Of a DNA stretch of 15,708 bases, positions 13,539 to 15,708 are shown piece after piece. Made by a program: the position numbers and the translations under genes. The DNA comes from SURF-33 sp964598885 (GTDB lineage: Bacteria; Desulfobacterota; Desulfobacteria; Desulfobacterales; Desulfosalsimonadaceae): assembly GCA_964598885.1 (NCBI GenBank), contig CAZRES010000072.1, forward strand, positions 1 through 15,708, given 5' to 3'. The notes under the pieces are model-generated. The model saw nothing but the letters and a program-made list of their open reading frames with translations. It was not told where the DNA came from and did not search any database. The stretch's first letter is position 1. Every line of letters starts with the position of its first letter.

Positions 13539-14771
13539 ATGAATGCAAAAGAAGCGATCCAGCGGCCTCTGGCACTGAAAAACACGATTCAGACCTATGC
13601 CTGGGGATCGCATACCGCCATACAGCAGCTGATGGGAAAACCGTCAACCGATGTTCCCTGGGCGGAGCTTTGGATCGGGGCTCATCCAAAAGCTCCTTCC
13701 ATGGTTTCCATCAATGATCAATGGATGCGCCTGGATACGCTGATTCATCAGTTTCCGCATGAAATTCTCGGTGCGGCCGCAGCCGTCCGGTTTGAGGGCA
13801 CCCTTCCGTTTTTGTTCAAAATTCTGGCCGCAGACCAACCTCTTTCCATTCAGGCCCATCCGGGTCAAGTGCAGGCAAAGGCCGGTTTTGCGCGGGAAAA
13901 CACACTGGGCATCCCCATGACTGATCCTTCCCGCAACTACCGGGACCCGTTTCATAAACCCGAATGCATCTGCGCCCTGACGCCGTTTACGGCCCTGAAG
14001 GGATTCCGGGACATGGATGATATCATGGGCCTTCTTGGGCAATTAATTCCCGGCAGTATAAACCGCTTAACCAGAGAAACAGCGGCCGCGATTCCCGCCT
14101 TATCGGCATCTGATTCCATTAAACAGCTCTATCAATCTCTGCTGAATCTGCCCCGGGAGTTGAAAACCAGACTTTTGGCCGAGGCTGTTGAAAACGCGGA
14201 CAAATCATCGTCGGCAAACGAGGTCTTTTCCTGGGTGCTCCGGCTCCATCGCGAGTATCCTGACGATATCGGCATTCTCAGCCCGGCTCTGATGCATCTG
14301 GTGACCTTGCGGCCGGGACAGGCTCTTTTTCTGCCAGCCGGCGAATTGCACGCGTATCTGAACGGTATGGGAATTGAGATCATGGCCAATTCAGACAATG
14401 TGTTGCGCGGCGGGCTTACCGTCAAGCACATTGACACTGTTGAACTGCTTGCTGTCGGGAGTTTTGATTCCGCGCCCCCTGACATTTTGTCGCCCGAACC
14501 TCTGTCTCCGCTGGAATCCCGATATCCGTCATACGCCCGGGAGTTTGTCTTATCAATTATCAACATGGCTCATGGCGATACCTATCTTGGGCCGGAAAAC
14601 CGGAGTGTGGAAATTTTATTGTGCATTGAAGGTTCCGCCCGTTTGACCCCTCAAGGCAGGAATGAGGCGATCCTGCTCAAACCCGGAGAATCGGTGCTGA
14701 TCCCGGCGGCAGCGGATCAATATCATCTGGAGGGCGCCGCCCGCGTCTATAAGGCCGGCGTTGCGATCTGA
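13539..14771 (+). CDS. manA: Mannose-6-phosphate isomerase, class I (phosphomannose isomerase)
   Basis: Zinc enzyme interconverting fructose-6-phosphate and mannose-6-phosphate, feeding GDP-mannose and surface polysaccharide synthesis. The 410-residue protein has the type I core: KNTIQTYAWG (14-23), QAHPGQ (105-110), KPE (140-142), GELHAYLNG (268-276) and NVLRGGLTVKH (287-297). Zinc ligands are Gln105, His107, Glu142 and His271, and Arg290 is the conserved catalytic Arg of this family. The helical insert and C-terminal cupin are present, so the enzyme looks complete and active. No Shine-Dalgarno sequence precedes the ATG, and no better in-frame start is available, because the N-terminus already matches the family. 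It is followed by queE after 63 bp. The metabolic link to queE is not obvious, so the grouping may be positional. Confidence 0.93.
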   Translation: MNAKEAIQRPLALKNTIQTYAWGSHTAIQQLMGKPSTDVPWAELWIGAHPKAPSMVSINDQWMRLDTLIHQFPHEILGAAAAVRFEGTLPFLFKILAADQPLSIQAHPGQVQAKAGFARENTLGIPMTDPSRNYRDPFHKPECICALTPFTALKGFRDMDDIMGLLGQLIPGSINRLTRETAAAIPALSASDSIKQLYQSLLNLPRELKTRLLAEAVENADKSSSANEVFSWVLRLHREYPDDIGILSPALMHLVTLRPGQALFLPAGELHAYLNGMGIEIMANSDNVLRGGLTVKHIDTVELLAVGSFDSAPPDILSPEPLSPLESRYPSYAREFVLSIINMAHGDTYLGPENRSVEILLCIEGSARLTPQGRNEAILLKPGESVLIPAAADQYHLEGAARVYKAGVAI

Positions 14772-14834
14772 AAGCATGGAAAACCGATCGCTACCCGGTC
14801 GGAGCCTCAAACCAATCTAGCCCTTGGAGGCTTT

Positions 14835-15479
14835 ATGCACCTGATGGTCAGTGAAATTTTTTACAGCATACAGGGGGAATCTTTGTATGCCGGCCTTCCC
14901 TGCGTTTTTGTCCGTCTGGCCGGATGCAATCTGCGGTGCACCTACTGCGACACCCCATACGCGCATGACGGCGGCACGGCCATGTCGCTTCCGGAAATCA
15001 TTGAACTGGCGGACGGATTTTCCTGTCCCCTGGTTGAGATCACCGGCGGCGAGCCCCTGCTCCAGGATGCCACAATCCCCCTGGTGGATGCATTGATAAA
15101 AAAAGGCTGGACGGTGCTGATGGAAACCAACGGTTCCATCGATATCAGCCGCGTGCATCCATCATGCATCCGGATCGTGGATATCAAATGCCCCGGCAGC
15201 GGTCAGGCCCGTCAAAACGACCTGAACAATCTTAAGCGGCTCGGTCCCAAGGATCAGGTGAAATTTGTTTTAAGCCATCGCGAAGATTATGAGTTCGCCA
15301 CCGCGCTGATTGCCCGGACATGGGGGGATCGATTTCCGGCGCCGGTTTTGTTTTCAGCGGTTTACGGCCGTCTTGATCCGGCCCTGCTGGCGGAATGGAT
15401 TCTCGGGGATCATCTGAATGTACGGCTTCAGCTTCAGATGCATAAAATCATCTGGCCGGATGCCGAGCGCGGGAAATAA
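14835..15479 (+). CDS. queE: 7-carboxy-7-deazaguanine synthase (radical SAM)
   Basis: Converts 6-carboxytetrahydropterin to 7-carboxy-7-deazaguanine in the preQ0/queuosine pathway, using S-adenosylmethionine and a [4Fe-4S] cluster. The cluster motif CNLRCTYC gives Cys31, Cys35 and Cys38 (the CxxxCxxC of radical SAM enzymes). EITGGEPLL (68-76) is the SAM-binding GGE motif, and DIKCPGSG (116-123) and the C-terminal RLQLQMHKIIWP (197-208) are characteristic of QueE. Length 214 is normal. The ATG at 14835 follows TTGGAGG with good spacing, and Met4 is a possible alternative. The next gene, queC, starts 5 nt after the stop, so the two are co-transcribed. Confidence 0.95.
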   Translation: MHLMVSEIFYSIQGESLYAGLPCVFVRLAGCNLRCTYCDTPYAHDGGTAMSLPEIIELADGFSCPLVEITGGEPLLQDATIPLVDALIKKGWTVLMETNGSIDISRVHPSCIRIVDIKCPGSGQARQNDLNNLKRLGPKDQVKFVLSHREDYEFATALIARTWGDRFPAPVLFSAVYGRLDPALLAEWILGDHLNVRLQLQMHKIIWPDAERGK

Positions 15480-15484
15480 AAATC

Positions 15485-15708
15485 ATGCAAAGGAAAAAAG
15501 AACCGGTCTTAAAAAACATTGGCCGCAAAAAAGCCGTTGTCTTGACCAGCGGAGGTCTTGATTCCACCACGGCCCTTGCCATGGCGCTGTCTGAGGGATT
15601 TGAATGCATCTGTCTGAGTTTTCAATACGGCCAGCGCCATCAGATTGAAATCGCCGCCGCCCGCAAGGTGGCGGCCGCCATGAATATTGCGCGGCATGAG
15701 ATCATTTC
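15485..15708 (+). CDS. queC: 7-cyano-7-deazaguanine synthase, N-terminal part (runs off window)
   Basis: Converts 7-carboxy-7-deazaguanine to preQ0 with ATP and ammonia. 74 codons are visible, with no stop before the window end. The PP-loop SGGLDST (22-28) and the following FQYGQRHQIE (47-56) identify QueC. The N-terminus carries about 14 basic residues (QRKKEP to GRKK) ahead of the usual KKAVVLLSGG start, and no strong ribosome-binding site precedes the ATG, so a downstream start is conceivable, although no ATG, GTG or TTG suits it. It lies directly after queE. The pair supplies preQ0 for tRNA queuosine. A role in 7-deazaguanine DNA modification would need neighbouring dpd genes, which are not seen. 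Confidence 0.92.
   Translation, partial: MQRKKEPVLKNIGRKKAVVLTSGGLDSTTALAMALSEGFECICLSFQYGQRHQIEIAAARKVAAAMNIARHEII

Noticed and set aside
13339..13689. Minus-strand 116-codon frame across the aminopeptidase end and manA start
   Set aside because: It overlaps two well-supported genes on the other strand, and its translation shows no recognisable feature.
14772..14834. preQ1 riboswitch ahead of queE
   Set aside because: The gap contains a weak ACCG/CGGT pairing and a CTAG, but it lacks the preQ1-I loop sequence and A-rich tail, and I cannot fit preQ1-II or III.
14835..15708. queE-queC as part of a 7-deazaguanine DNA-modification island
   Set aside because: No dpd-type genes or phage genes are visible, and normal housekeeping queuosine synthesis explains the pair.

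Overview
The window looks like chromosomal DNA of an anaerobic, probably sulfate-reducing member of the Desulfobacterota (Desulfobacterales-like). This is an inference from gene content. It holds a minimal SufB/SufC iron-sulfur assembly pair without SufD, SufS or SufE, a desulforedoxin-type iron protein, a ferredoxin-nitroreductase fusion and a medium-chain-type acyl-CoA dehydrogenase, all at moderate GC. No rRNA, tRNA, CRISPR array, insertion sequence or prophage gene was seen. Genes are tightly packed, with short divergent promoter regions.

Layout. 1-1947 (minus): a sensorless histidine-kinase core, then an acyl-CoA dehydrogenase whose C-terminus lies outside the window. 2245-2454 (plus): a 69-residue desulforedoxin-like protein, convergent with the next pair. 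2479-4144 (minus): overlapping sufC-sufB of the minimal (SMS-type) kind. 4458-7327 (plus): an MgtC/DUF4010 membrane protein, a 2x[4Fe-4S] ferredoxin-nitroreductase fusion and a small lipoprotein. 7365-8306 (minus): a nine-helix membrane protein with presenilin/signal-peptide-peptidase-like motifs. 8606-10958 (plus): a divergent PilT-family ATPase with an N-terminal MshEN domain, then a calcineurin-like phosphoesterase. 10971-11636 (minus): a membrane-anchored coiled-coil LysM protein. 11960-13446 (plus): a small unknown protein and an M29 aminopeptidase behind a good sigma70-type promoter. 13539-15708 (plus): phosphomannose isomerase, QueE and the start of QueC.

How the genes work together. 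SufC and SufB should form a self-contained ATP-driven Fe-S scaffold, and several products here need Fe-S clusters or Fe(Cys)4 sites (nitroreductase fusion, QueE, desulforedoxin-like protein). QueE and QueC are consecutive enzymes of preQ0/queuosine synthesis. Gene pairs that overlap or are closely spaced (sufC-sufB, nitroreductase-lipoprotein, small protein-aminopeptidase, queE-queC) are probably co-transcribed.

The most unusual item is the membrane protein at 7365-8306. It carries an Asp in an ADMFSV context, a GVSD motif and a PALP motif in the order and helix context of GxGD intramembrane aspartyl proteases, but with a Ser in place of the second Gly of GxGD. Next are the MshEN-PilT-like fusion with a substituted His box, the minimal Suf pair with a Cys-containing SufC tail, and the histidine kinase that begins directly at its dimerisation/phosphoacceptor helix.
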